Source of the DNA: Bryobacterales bacterium | Lineage (GTDB): Bacteria; Acidobacteriota; Terriglobia; Bryobacterales; UBA6623 | Reading direction: 5' to 3' | Assembly: GCA_028819215.1 (NCBI GenBank) | Contig: JAPPMG010000096.1 | Coordinates: forward strand, 62,001-126,000 | DNA: 64,000 nucleotides | In this document: in pieces, positions 51,280 through 59,939 of the stretch | Layout of the letters: each line of letters begins with the position of its first letter | Position numbering within the stretch: the first letter of the stretch is position 1 | Translations under genes and position numbers: made by a program | Notes under the pieces: model-generated | Databases searched by the model: none | The model's input: the letters and a program-made list of their open reading frames with translations, nothing else | What the model was told of the DNA's origin: nothing

Positions 51280-51822
51280 TCAACAAGAATCCGAGCCGGG
51301 AGGAGGCTCGGGAGCGGCCTGGCGCGACACGTCGCCATGCAGCCATGAGGCCAGAGCTTTCTGTGGATCGGCGATCTGCTCGATGCTGGTCAGCCAGTAT
51401 CGCTCCCAACTGTGCTTGGGAAGGCCGCAGAAGAGCATCAAGTTCAGGGGGTACGCGCCGGAGTCGGTGCAGCGCCGGAAGTCGTCCCGGAACAGAAAGA
51501 CTGGCTTGCGCCAAGCGATCGCCATGCCCAGTTCCACCATCACGCCCTCGTCCGGCGGGCAGCCGTTGACGACCGCGAAAAGGCCGTCGGCCTCGCGGAC
51601 ATCGCGCAGATCCCTTTGGCCCACGAGGTATGCCCAGTCGGCGCCGTCTGTGTCTTTCGTGGTGTTGTTGCGCGCGAACGGCTCCCACACTTCGGCCCCG
51701 GCCTCTTCGAGGGCAGAAACGAGTTCGGGCAGGGGCCCGGAGCGCTGCTGTGCCGAGAACCCGTAGGGGCTGGCTAGGTACAGAGTCTTGCGGTCGCCTG
51801 TCGGGGGCACGGGGGAAGTCAC
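51280..51822 (-). CDS. Nucleoside 2-deoxyribosyltransferase-fold protein
   Basis: 180 residues. TLYLASPYGFS at the N-terminus and the D-x-G-x3-E motif in PPDEGVMVELGMA (E97 as the expected nucleophile) mark the NDT/DUF4406 family, which transfers or hydrolyses deoxyribosyl groups of nucleosides. READGLFAVVNG fits the substrate-side strand. It precedes the PHP phosphatase on the minus strand. Whether it acts on a nucleoside is not known. Confidence 0.8.
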   Translation of the reverse strand: MTSPVPPTGDRKTLYLASPYGFSAQQRSGPLPELVSALEEAGAEVWEPFARNNTTKDTDGADWAYLVGQRDLRDVREADGLFAVVNGCPPDEGVMVELGMAIAWRKPVFLFRDDFRRCTDSGAYPLNLMLFCGLPKHSWERYWLTSIEQIADPQKALASWLHGDVSRQAAPEPPPGSDSC

Positions 51823-51914
51823 GCTCCTTCCTTACGCTAGCACTGCGGATCGAGCCAACCAAGTAGCCCGTGCCGTACCCGCTTGAGGGAGTCGCTGCGC
51901 TGATCTGCATGAGC

Positions 51915-51944
51915 TTGCCGCGGCCCTCTGCCCTGCGTGACAAT
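51915..51944 (+). promoter_or_regulatory. Candidate sigma-70-type promoter of rhamnulokinase
   Basis: TTGCCG (51915-51920) and GACAAT (51939-51944) are separated by 18 bp, and the gene's GTG lies 20 nt further on. This is the best -35/-10 pair seen in the window, each box matching the consensus at four positions. Confidence 0.4.
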
Positions 51945-51964
51945 CACCTACTGCGGGGGATCCT

Positions 51965-53434
51965 GTGGCGCAAGAACACTGCTTGGCGATTGACCTAGGG
52001 GCCGGTAGCGGCCGCGTGATGCTGGGAAGCTTTGATGGCGAGAGGATTGCCGTCGAAGAATTGCACCGATTCGAGAATCCGGGCACGGAAGTGCTGGGAT
52101 CGCTCTTCTGGGATCCGCTGCGCTTGTTCGGCGACATGCGGGACGGAATCCGCGCTGCCGCGCGTGCCAAGCCTGTTTCGCTCGGAGTGGATACGTGGGG
52201 CGTCGACTTCGCGCTGTTGGATCGCGACGGCAAGCTGGCCGGCAATCCGTACCACTACCGTGACTCGAGCACCAGCGGCACGATGGCGGAGGTCTTTGAG
52301 GTCATCTCGAAAGAAGAGATCTTTGAACATACCGGGCTCCAGTTCATGGAACTCAACAGCCTGTTCCAGCTCTACGCGCGGAGGAATAGCCCGGCCTTGG
52401 AGTCGGCGAGTTCGCTGCTAATGATGCCTGATCTGTTCCATTACTGGTTCACGGGCGAGCAGGCTTGCGAGTTCACGGATGCGACGACCTCGCAGTGCTA
52501 CGACCCCCGCCGTCGTGCCTGGGCCCATCCGCTGCTGGAAGCGCTCGGCCTGCCGACCGCGATCTTCGGACCCGTTATTGAGCCGGGCACGGTGTTGGGC
52601 CGACTGCGCCAGTCGATCGCCGAAGAATGCAGCGTTGCCGGCATGGACGTGATCGTGCCCGGCACGCACGACACCGCCTCGGCCGTCGCGGCCGTGCCTG
52701 CCGATGGCCCGAGCTGGGCCTATCTCAGTTCCGGCACTTGGTCGCTGCTGGGGGTGGAGACCTCGCAGCCCCACGTGACCCCGGCCGTGCTGGCGAAGAA
52801 CTTGACGAACGAAGGAGGTGTGTGCCGCACAAACCGCCTGCTGAAGAACATCTGCGGCCTGTGGCTGCTAGAGGAGTGCCGTCGTGAGTGGTCGCGGCAC
52901 GGGATCGCGACCGAATACGCGAAATTGCTCTCCGATGCCGAGGCCAGCGAGCCGTTCCGCTCGGTGATTGACGTGGACGATCCGGAATTCGCTCCTCCGG
53001 GCGACATGCCAAGCAGAATCGCTCGCAAGTGTCGCGCCAGCGGCCAACCGGTGCCGGGCTCTCCGGGCGAGTTTGCGCGCGTGATCTTCGAAGGCTTGGC
53101 TTTGAGGTATCGCTCGGTGATGGGAGACATCGCCGACGTGACCGGAGTTGCCCCGGAGGCCCTGCACGTGGTCGGTGGCGGCTCTCGCAACCAGCTGCTC
53201 TCGCAATTCGCCGCCGATGCTTGCGGCGTGCCAGTGATTGCGGGCCCGGTCGAAGCCACCGCCGTTGGCAACGTATTGATGCAGAGCATGGCTGCCGGAC
53301 GAATCGGAGATCTGGCGCAAGGCCGCGAGATCGTGCGCCGGTCGTTTGAGCTCGGCCATTACGAGCCGAGCCCAGAACTCGCAGGCGGGTGGGACGAGGC
53401 CGCCGGCCGGCTCGCCGCGCTCGGCTCGGGCTAG
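51965..53434 (+). CDS. rhaB: Rhamnulokinase-like FGGY carbohydrate kinase
   Basis: 489 residues, typical of RhaB, which phosphorylates L-rhamnulose. The ATP-binding N-terminus is LAIDLGAGSGRVMLGSF and the second motif is SLGVDTWGVDFALLD. Further RhaB features are NPYHYRDSST, PGTHDTASAVAAVP, YLSSGTWSLLGVE and HVVGGGSRNQLLSQFAADA. It starts with GTG. rhaA and rhaD are not adjacent; a Gfo/Idh/MocA oxidoreductase follows 50 bases later. A related FGGY kinase of another deoxy-ketose is possible but less likely. Confidence 0.88.
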   Translation: MAQEHCLAIDLGAGSGRVMLGSFDGERIAVEELHRFENPGTEVLGSLFWDPLRLFGDMRDGIRAAARAKPVSLGVDTWGVDFALLDRDGKLAGNPYHYRDSSTSGTMAEVFEVISKEEIFEHTGLQFMELNSLFQLYARRNSPALESASSLLMMPDLFHYWFTGEQACEFTDATTSQCYDPRRRAWAHPLLEALGLPTAIFGPVIEPGTVLGRLRQSIAEECSVAGMDVIVPGTHDTASAVAAVPADGPSWAYLSSGTWSLLGVETSQPHVTPAVLAKNLTNEGGVCRTNRLLKNICGLWLLEECRREWSRHGIATEYAKLLSDAEASEPFRSVIDVDDPEFAPPGDMPSRIARKCRASGQPVPGSPGEFARVIFEGLALRYRSVMGDIADVTGVAPEALHVVGGGSRNQLLSQFAADACGVPVIAGPVEATAVGNVLMQSMAAGRIGDLAQGREIVRRSFELGHYEPSPELAGGWDEAAGRLAALGSG

Positions 53435-53472
53435 GATGCCCCGTCCAGCGGCGGGTCGACTTCCAGCGGTGC

Positions 53473-53478
53473 TAATCT
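53473..53478 (+). promoter_or_regulatory. Candidate extended -10 box (TGC-TAATCT) before the Gfo/Idh gene
   Basis: TGCTAATCT, with the TG of an extended -10 element, ends 6 nt before the ATG at 53485. No ribosome-binding site lies between. This fits a leaderless transcript like those proposed at 974 and 25150. Confidence 0.3.
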
Positions 53479-53484
53479 GCGGCC

Positions 53485-54606
53485 ATGTCGGCTCTCAACG
53501 TGGCTCTTATCGGTTACGGCTTCATGGGCAAGGCCCATAGCAACGCCTACGCGCAGGTCGGGCACTTCTTCCCGCAGCTCACCAAGGTTCGGCGCAAGGT
53601 AGTCTGCGGCCGCGGCCATGCTGGATTGCAGGCGTTGGCGCATGCGTGGGGGTGGGAGGAGACAGAGACGGACTGGCGGCGCGTGATAGAACGCTCAGAT
53701 GTTGACGTGGTCGATGTCTGCACGCCGAACTACCTGCACGCCGAGATCGCGATCGCGGCTGCCGAAGCCGGCAAGATGGTGCTCTGCGAAAAGCCGCTCG
53801 CGAACACCCTCGCCGAGGCCGAGGCCATGGTCGCGGCCGCCGCAGGCGTGCCGACCTTCGTTTGGTTCAACTACCGGCGGGTGCCCGCGGTCGAGTTCGC
53901 GGCAAGGCTGCTGGCACAGGAGCGGATCGGCCGGGTGTACCAGTACCGATCGCAGTACTTGCAGCAATGGGGTCCGGACCCGAATCGTCCGAACAACTGG
54001 AAGATGTCGAAGCGGACAGCAGGGTCAGGCGTGAACGGGGATCTCAATTCCCATCTGCTCGACATGGCCATGATGCTCTTGGGCCCGATTCGCGAGGTCT
54101 CCGCCACCATGGAGACTTTCTTGCCGGAAAAGCCCGATCCGAGCAAGCCCGGCCAGACCTACCGGATCGATATCGACGATGCAGTGCTGGTGCAGGCGAG
54201 ATTCGCCAGCGGAACGCTCGGCTCGTTTGAGGCAAGCCGCTTTGCTACCGGTTTTCAGAACGACAACAGCTTCGTCGCTCACGGCGAGTCGGGCATGCTG
54301 GAGTTCCATTTCGAGGACTTGAACCATCTCACCTACGCCGACATGTCGGGAGAGCCGGATCTGCGGGGGCGCCGCAAGGTGTTGGCGCCGGCCACGGGCC
54401 CGCAGGCCAATCCCCATTTCTGGAAGCCCGGCCATCCGATCGGCTACGAGCACACCTTCATCAAGTCGCTGGCCGATTTTCTCGCGGGCATCGATGTGGG
54501 CGAGCCCGCCCGCCCGACGTTCGAGGATGGCTTGGCCGTCCAGCGAGTGCTAGACGCGGTCGAGCGCTCCGCCCGGGAACGGAGATGGATCGAGACCGGG
54601 GCGTAG
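53485..54606 (+). CDS. Gfo/Idh/MocA-family oxidoreductase
   Basis: 373-residue NAD(P)-dependent sugar dehydrogenase-type protein. The Rossmann motif is VALIGYGFMGKAHSNAY, the catalytic-region lysine is in LCEKPLANTL, and the C-terminal alpha/beta domain has GDLNSHLLDMAMMLLGP with the expected Asp/His pair. It has no signal peptide. It lies downstream of rhamnulokinase in the same direction, suggesting a sugar or inositol-like substrate. The exact reaction is not predictable. Confidence 0.85.
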   Translation: MSALNVALIGYGFMGKAHSNAYAQVGHFFPQLTKVRRKVVCGRGHAGLQALAHAWGWEETETDWRRVIERSDVDVVDVCTPNYLHAEIAIAAAEAGKMVLCEKPLANTLAEAEAMVAAAAGVPTFVWFNYRRVPAVEFAARLLAQERIGRVYQYRSQYLQQWGPDPNRPNNWKMSKRTAGSGVNGDLNSHLLDMAMMLLGPIREVSATMETFLPEKPDPSKPGQTYRIDIDDAVLVQARFASGTLGSFEASRFATGFQNDNSFVAHGESGMLEFHFEDLNHLTYADMSGEPDLRGRRKVLAPATGPQANPHFWKPGHPIGYEHTFIKSLADFLAGIDVGEPARPTFEDGLAVQRVLDAVERSARERRWIETGA

Positions 54607-54672
54607 CTGTCGCGCGGGCGGCGGATTCGATCGCGCAGCGAAGCGGCCCCGGCGCCCCGGACGGTGGCAGGG

Positions 54673-54678
54673 TACAAT
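54673..54678 (+). promoter_or_regulatory. Candidate -10 box (TACAAT) of the DUF3604 gene
   Basis: TACAAT lies 91 nt before the GTG start. The leader that would follow contains a GC hairpin at 54694-54720 and a strong AGGAGG site at 54756-54761. No -35 match is present. Confidence 0.35.
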
Positions 54679-54693
54679 CGGCCCGTCTCGCCG

Positions 54694-54720
54694 GCTGCCG
54701 GCTCTCGCTAGTCCGGCAGC
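54694..54720 (+). other. Hairpin in the leader of the DUF3604 gene
   Basis: An 8-bp perfect stem (GCTGCCGG at 54694-54701 with CCGGCAGC at 54713-54720) closes an 11-nt loop, 49 nt before the GTG. There is no U-tract. It could stabilise the mRNA or hold a regulatory fold. A GC hairpin also lies in the leader of the PpiD-like gene. Confidence 0.3.
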
Positions 54721-54769
54721 GGGCGCGCAGGATCGGATCTGCCTAGATCTGGTTCAGGAGGTTCGCACC

Positions 54770-57751
54770 GTGTCCTATTGCTGGCCCGCCATCAACCCGT
54801 TCAAGCCGCTCGTCGCGGGTGCGCTGCTCGGCGCGCTCCTAGGCGTTCCTCTCCCGGCACAATCGCCGCCTGCCTCCCAGTCGGGTGCGGCGGCCACCGC
54901 TTCGTCAGACTTCCTCGACCATTTCACTTGGCACCCCGGCGGCACCCGCGAAGCCGACATGTGGCAGGTGTTGGTCCTGTTCGGCGTCGGCGATGCCGCC
55001 GGCGAGAGATGGGACGGCAGCCTGTCGATCGAGGGCGGCGAAATCCTAGCGCTTATGCCGCACCGTCAGGAGCCGCCTGATCGGATTCTGCCGCAGGGGG
55101 GATGGCGGCTGCATACGCAATCCGTGCGGATCTTGCTGCGCTCCACCGTAGTGCCTCGCCCCACGCCGAGCACGCGCGCGGAAGTGCTGGCCAAGGGGAT
55201 GTGGATTCGCGGCAGCGGCACCCGCTCGACTTCTGTAAGGGTGAAGACCGCCCAGGGCGAATTCGCCTTCGAGCCGATGGCGATGCAGTTCGGCCCGTGG
55301 ACAAAGGCGCTGGGAGGCCGTGTCGCTATCCAGCGCACCCCGCCAGCCACGGACCTCTCCGGCACCGAGTTGCGCCAGCACGACTCGCCGGCCATCGCAG
55401 CTGACTCTGCCGGCAATCTGTACACGACCTGGTACAGCTATCACGATCGGCGCGAGGAGCTGAACTTCCGGCGCTATCACGAAGGCCGCTGGTCGCGGCT
55501 GATTCCGGTCGGTCGCGCCGCGGAAGATCTCTGGCGTCCGCAGATCGCGGTCGACGGAGCGGACAAGCCGTGGCTGGTCTACTCCCAGCGGCCGTCCGAA
55601 GACGGCCCCGGGAACTGGGACATCTACGCCATGGCGTGGGAAGACGACGAGTGGGGCCAGCAACATCGCTTGACTGACAACCCGCTGCCCGACATCGAGC
55701 CGCACGTTGCCCGGGCTGTCGATGGCACGGTCTACGTGGTGTGGCAGTCCATGGCCGGCCGGCACTCCCAGGTCCGCCTGAAGTACCTGCGCGACGGCCG
55801 GTGGTCCGAGACGGTGGCGGTCACGAATTCGGCGTCCAACGACTGGTCGCCTGCGGTGGCCGCGGGACCGAGCGGCACGGCGTGGATTGTCTGGGACCGC
55901 TATCGCAAGGGATCCGGCGGCAGCTACGACGTGTACGCGAGATCGTTCGCTCCAGCCAGCGGGCTTGGGCGGGAAATGGCTGTGGCGAGCACGACGCGCT
56001 TTGAAGCGCACGCGAGTGTTGAAGTCGACAGCCGCGGGCGTCCTTGGATTGCGTGGGAAGCCTCTGGCGTGAACTGGGGCAAGGATCTGGGCCGGGGCTT
56101 GGGCGAATTCCAGCCGGGCACGCCGCTCGGCGCTGCGCGGCGCATCGAAGTCGTGTGTCTCGACGGGGGCCAATGGAAGACGCCCGCTGCAGTCGATTTC
56201 GACGATCCGGCGATGGCCGGCTCAACCGGAGAAAGTCGGCCGCAGCTCTACTTCGACCCTGACGGGAACCTCTGGATGTCGTTCAAGCGCCGCTACAGCC
56301 GGCGTTCCTATCGCCCGACGTCCTACTGGGAATCGTTCCTCACTCGCTTGGACGGCAGGCGCTGGACCGAGCCGATCACGCTCCCGCAGAGCTGGGCGCG
56401 CAAGAGCACTCGCATGGGCATGACGGCTGCCGATGGCCGCCTGTGGTCATTCTGGCCGGACGAGAGCCGCCAGTGGAGCTTTGCCAGCCGTCCCAGGCTG
56501 AATCGGGTCGTGGCGGGCTCCTTGGAACTGCCCGGGGCGGGTCCAGAGCCCCGGCTGGCCCCGTACCGTCCCTCGCCTGGCGAGTCCCGGCCCGATTCGC
56601 ATCCCAACGAACTGGACGATGTCCGCTTCATCCGCGATTTCCGCACCGAGCATGGCGGGGATTCGCTGCGAATCGTGCGGGGCGACCTGCACCGCCACAC
56701 GGAACTGTCGCAAGACGTCGGCGGCATGGACGATGGCTCGCTGCCCGAGTTCTACCGGTACATGATTGATGCCGCGGAAATGGATTTCGGAGCGTCTACC
56801 GATCACCAAGCGGGCGGCACGGATTTTTGGAATGCGATGACCCAAAAACTGGCCGACATGTACCACTTTCCGGAGCGGTTCTCCACGCTCTACGGGTACG
56901 AGCGGAATCCTGGCAACCCGTACGGCCACCGCAACCTGATCTACACGCACCGCAACTATCCGATCGTGCCCTTCTTCATTCCGGCTCACCCGCGCTTCCT
57001 GCTCCCGGACAGCCCTGACGGCGAGTTGCTGACATTCAGCTCGATGGGATTCGGCAGCGGCGTGCGCAACGAGACCAAGCTGATGTACGAGGTCGCCCGC
57101 CGCACCGGGGGTATCGCGATTCCGCACACGTCCGGCACGAATTCCATGGGCACCGACTGGCGCGACCACGACCCCGAGGTCGACATGGTGGCCGAGATCT
57201 ACCAAGGGGCGCGGCAGAACTACGAGCACAAGAATGCTCCGCGTGGCATTCGAGACGGCGAAGAGGCCGATGCGGCCGGGGGATTCCAGGAGCCCGGCAT
57301 GTTTTGGAACGCCTGGTCGAAGGGGTACAAGATCGGCGTCATTGCCAGTTCCGACCACTTCTCCACGCACATCTCGTATGCGATGGTCTACACGCCCGAC
57401 ACCAGCCGGGAAGCCATCCATGACGCCATCCGGGAGCGGAGGACGTACGGAGCGACGGACAACATCGTGCTGGATTTCCGAATTGGCGACGCCTTCATGG
57501 GGGAAGCCGCCGTGGTCTCCCAAGCCCAGCCCGCGCGGGTGAGGGTGCGCGGCACGGACAACATCGCTGCGATCCACCTGATACGCGACGCCAACTACGT
57601 GTACAAGGTCGAACCCGGACGCCAGGAGGCGGAGTTCGAATACCTCGATGTTGCCGCCCAGCCGGGCCAGCACTGGTACTACGTGCGGGTCGAGCAGGAA
57701 GACGGCGAGCTGGCATGGTCGAGTCCGATCTGGATCGACCAGCGGCCCTAG
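54770..57751 (+). CDS. Large exported DUF3604 protein with N-terminal beta-propeller-like region
   Basis: 993 residues. Start is GTG at 54770 with AGGAGG 8 nt before it. A signal peptide covers about 1-32 (core ALLGALLGVPLPAQ). Residues ~190-620 contain repeated units such as SPAIAADSAGNLYTTWYSY, RPQIAVDGADKPWLVYS and HASVEVDSRGRPWIAWE, the pattern of sialidase-like beta-propeller blades. The C-terminal ~360 residues are DUF3604, a PHP-like metal site: RGDLHRHTELSQD (H641, H643), STDHQ, IPHTSGTN and ASSDHFSTH. DUF3604 proteins are uncharacterised, probably metal-dependent hydrolases. Its C-terminal YYVRVEQEDGELAWSSPIW matches the partial gene at the window end. Confidence 0.85.
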   Translation: MSYCWPAINPFKPLVAGALLGALLGVPLPAQSPPASQSGAAATASSDFLDHFTWHPGGTREADMWQVLVLFGVGDAAGERWDGSLSIEGGEILALMPHRQEPPDRILPQGGWRLHTQSVRILLRSTVVPRPTPSTRAEVLAKGMWIRGSGTRSTSVRVKTAQGEFAFEPMAMQFGPWTKALGGRVAIQRTPPATDLSGTELRQHDSPAIAADSAGNLYTTWYSYHDRREELNFRRYHEGRWSRLIPVGRAAEDLWRPQIAVDGADKPWLVYSQRPSEDGPGNWDIYAMAWEDDEWGQQHRLTDNPLPDIEPHVARAVDGTVYVVWQSMAGRHSQVRLKYLRDGRWSETVAVTNSASNDWSPAVAAGPSGTAWIVWDRYRKGSGGSYDVYARSFAPASGLGREMAVASTTRFEAHASVEVDSRGRPWIAWEASGVNWGKDLGRGLGEFQPGTPLGAARRIEVVCLDGGQWKTPAAVDFDDPAMAGSTGESRPQLYFDPDGNLWMSFKRRYSRRSYRPTSYWESFLTRLDGRRWTEPITLPQSWARKSTRMGMTAADGRLWSFWPDESRQWSFASRPRLNRVVAGSLELPGAGPEPRLAPYRPSPGESRPDSHPNELDDVRFIRDFRTEHGGDSLRIVRGDLHRHTELSQDVGGMDDGSLPEFYRYMIDAAEMDFGASTDHQAGGTDFWNAMTQKLADMYHFPERFSTLYGYERNPGNPYGHRNLIYTHRNYPIVPFFIPAHPRFLLPDSPDGELLTFSSMGFGSGVRNETKLMYEVARRTGGIAIPHTSGTNSMGTDWRDHDPEVDMVAEIYQGARQNYEHKNAPRGIRDGEEADAAGGFQEPGMFWNAWSKGYKIGVIASSDHFSTHISYAMVYTPDTSREAIHDAIRERRTYGATDNIVLDFRIGDAFMGEAAVVSQAQPARVRVRGTDNIAAIHLIRDANYVYKVEPGRQEAEFEYLDVAAQPGQHWYYVRVEQEDGELAWSSPIWIDQRP

Positions 57752-57822
57752 TCGGCTGCTGGCGCGAATTGGCGATATCATCAAGTCATCCGACCGTGGG
57801 CGCGTAGCCCGCGTGCCTGCCA

Positions 57823-58788
57823 ATGCAATCGCTATTCGAAGCCCCGACAGAGAAAGCGGGTCTGTTGGGGCGCTTTCGGCAGGCAGTTTCGAAGACGCGC
57901 AGGGCCTTCACCGATCAGATTGGCGACATTCTCGAAGGCACCAAGGAGTTCGATCCGGAGCTGCTCGAAGACCTCGAGATGACCCTGATCGGTGCCGATC
58001 TGGGTGTCAAGACCACTAACGAAATCCTCGAGGACGTGCGTTCTAGGCTGGCCGGCGACCAGCTTCAGGACAGCGAGCAGGTCAAGGGCCTGATCGCCAG
58101 TCACATGCTCGAGATCTTGCGCCAGGCCGAGAGCGAGGCCCGTCCGCAGGACGGGAAACCTCCTGTTGAGGTCATTCTGGTGGTAGGGGTGAACGGGGTG
58201 GGCAAGACCACGACCGTCGGCAAGCTCGCGTATCGCCTGAGAGCCGAGGGTCGCGAGGTGCTGCTGTGCGCTGCCGACACGTTTCGGGCCGCCGCCACCG
58301 AGCAGCTCGTGATCTGGGGCGAGCGAGCCGGCTGTCCGGTGATTCGTCAGCAACCCGGCGCTGACCCTAGCGCCGTGATCTACGATGCCTTGGAGGCGGC
58401 CAAGGCTAGGGGCGTAGACGCCGTGATCGCCGACACCGCGGGGCGCCTGCACAATAAGGCGGGCCTAATGGCTGAATTGGAGAAGATCCGCCGTACCGCC
58501 GGACGACTCGTTCCCGGGGCACCCCACCAGGTGCTGTTGGTTCTGGATGCCGTGACCGGCCAAAACGGACTTGAGCAGGCCCGCCAGTTCGCTGCCACCG
58601 CGGGTGTGACGGGAATCGCGCTGACCAAGTTGGACGGCACGGCCAAGGGCGGAATCGTGGTCGGCATCGCCAGAGAACTTGGCGTGCCCATTCGCTGGGT
58701 CGGAGTTGGCGAGCGGACGGCGGACTTGGTCGCATTCGATCCGGAGACCTTTGTGCGCTCGCTGTTCGATGCTGGAGACGAGGAATGA
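57823..58788 (+). CDS. ftsY: Signal recognition particle receptor FtsY
   Basis: 321 residues. SRP-type GTPase that docks ribosome-SRP complexes at the membrane. Four-helix N domain at about 15-105, then the G domain with GVNGVGKTTTVGKLA (G1), DTFRAAATEQL, DTAGRLHNKAGLM (G3), TKLDGTAKGG (G4) and the C-terminal GVGERTADLVAFDP. The acidic A domain of E. coli FtsY is absent, as in many bacteria. It overlaps ribD by 4 bases, an uncommon pairing. Confidence 0.96.
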   Translation: MQSLFEAPTEKAGLLGRFRQAVSKTRRAFTDQIGDILEGTKEFDPELLEDLEMTLIGADLGVKTTNEILEDVRSRLAGDQLQDSEQVKGLIASHMLEILRQAESEARPQDGKPPVEVILVVGVNGVGKTTTVGKLAYRLRAEGREVLLCAADTFRAAATEQLVIWGERAGCPVIRQQPGADPSAVIYDALEAAKARGVDAVIADTAGRLHNKAGLMAELEKIRRTAGRLVPGAPHQVLLVLDAVTGQNGLEQARQFAATAGVTGIALTKLDGTAKGGIVVGIARELGVPIRWVGVGERTADLVAFDPETFVRSLFDAGDEE

Positions 58789-59918
58789 CGCCGCAAGACC
58801 GCGAATGGCTGGAACGGGCGCTTGATCTGGCCCGCTCGGCGTACGGCTTGGCCAGCCCGAACCCGGCGGTCGGAGCGATCGTGGTCGATGCCGCCGGCAC
58901 GGCCGTGGGCGAGGGCGCCCATGCCTACGAGGGCCGCAAGCATGCCGAAGTCCTGGCGTTGGAGCAGGCCGGGGCGGCGTCGCGGGGCGCGACGCTGTAC
59001 GTCTCGCTAGAGCCGTGCTCGATACACGGGCGGACCCCGCCGTGCGTGGACGCGATCTTGGCGTCGGGCATCGCAAGGGTCGTGGCCGCGAGTCGGGACC
59101 GCAATCCGAATGTGGACGGCTCTGGCTTCGCATTGCTCAGGCAGAACGGCGTCGAGGTCGAGCAAGCTGCGGGAGAGCTGGCCGCGTCGGCGCAGCGCCT
59201 GAATGAAGCCTTCTTTTACTACGCGCGCACCGGCCGGCCCTTGGTCACGCTCAAGACGGCCCTGACACTGGACGGCAAGATCGCCGCTCCGGACGACAAC
59301 ACCGGCTGGATTACGAGCGACAAAGCGCGCGCTCACGTGCAGCAGGTGCGTCACCGCCATGACGCGATCATGACCGGCATCGGCACGGTGCATGCGGATG
59401 ACTGCCTGCTGACCGATCGAACCGGCTTGCCGCGCAGGCGCGCGCTGCTGCGAGTGATTGCCGACTCGCTGTTGCGCATCCCGCTCAACTCGCGCCTAGT
59501 CGAGTCAGTCAGCGACGACTTGGTGATCGCGACGACCTCCGCCGCTGGCCAGGAAAAGCGGAAGCCCCTCTTGGAGCGCAACATTTCGGTTCAAGACTTC
59601 GATTCCCCGAGCGGTCGCGTAGACCTGCATGCGCTGCTTGACTGGCTCGGCGAACGCGATGTCACCTCGCTGATGATCGAGGGCGGGGCAAAGTTGAACT
59701 GGGCCGTGCTCGAGGCTGGGATCGTCAACAAGGTCTTGCTCTACTACGCTCCCAAGATTCTGGGCGGGTTGGAGTCGCTGCCCATGGTCGGGGGGGCCGG
59801 GCGGCGCTCGCGCTCGGGAGCCATTCGCCTCGAGAACCTGCGCACGATACCCGTCGCCGTTGACGAGTTCGCCGTAGAGGCCGACGTGATCAACGATCCG
59901 CAAGCTCCGGACTCGTGA
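58785..59918 (+). CDS. ribD: Bifunctional riboflavin deaminase/reductase
   Basis: 377 residues. The N-terminal deaminase (about 1-145) has SPNPAVGAIVV, the zinc ligands H53 in HAEV, C78 and C87 in PCSIHGRTPPC, and the catalytic E55. The C-terminal reductase starts near 150 with LVTLKTALTLDGKIA and contains IMTGIGTVHADD and SLMIEGGAKLNWAVL. It carries out the second and third steps of riboflavin synthesis. Its ATG overlaps the ftsY TGA. Confidence 0.95.
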   Translation: MTPQDREWLERALDLARSAYGLASPNPAVGAIVVDAAGTAVGEGAHAYEGRKHAEVLALEQAGAASRGATLYVSLEPCSIHGRTPPCVDAILASGIARVVAASRDRNPNVDGSGFALLRQNGVEVEQAAGELAASAQRLNEAFFYYARTGRPLVTLKTALTLDGKIAAPDDNTGWITSDKARAHVQQVRHRHDAIMTGIGTVHADDCLLTDRTGLPRRRALLRVIADSLLRIPLNSRLVESVSDDLVIATTSAAGQEKRKPLLERNISVQDFDSPSGRVDLHALLDWLGERDVTSLMIEGGAKLNWAVLEAGIVNKVLLYYAPKILGGLESLPMVGGAGRRSRSGAIRLENLRTIPVAVDEFAVEADVINDPQAPDS

Positions 59919-59939
59919 CGTGCCACGAGAGGCAGAGAG

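Noticed and set aside
56447-57823. 458-codon minus-strand frame over the DUF3604 gene
   Set aside because: Composition is that of a GC-biased antisense frame, with no motif and no ribosome-binding site. The plus strand has the metal-binding motifs.
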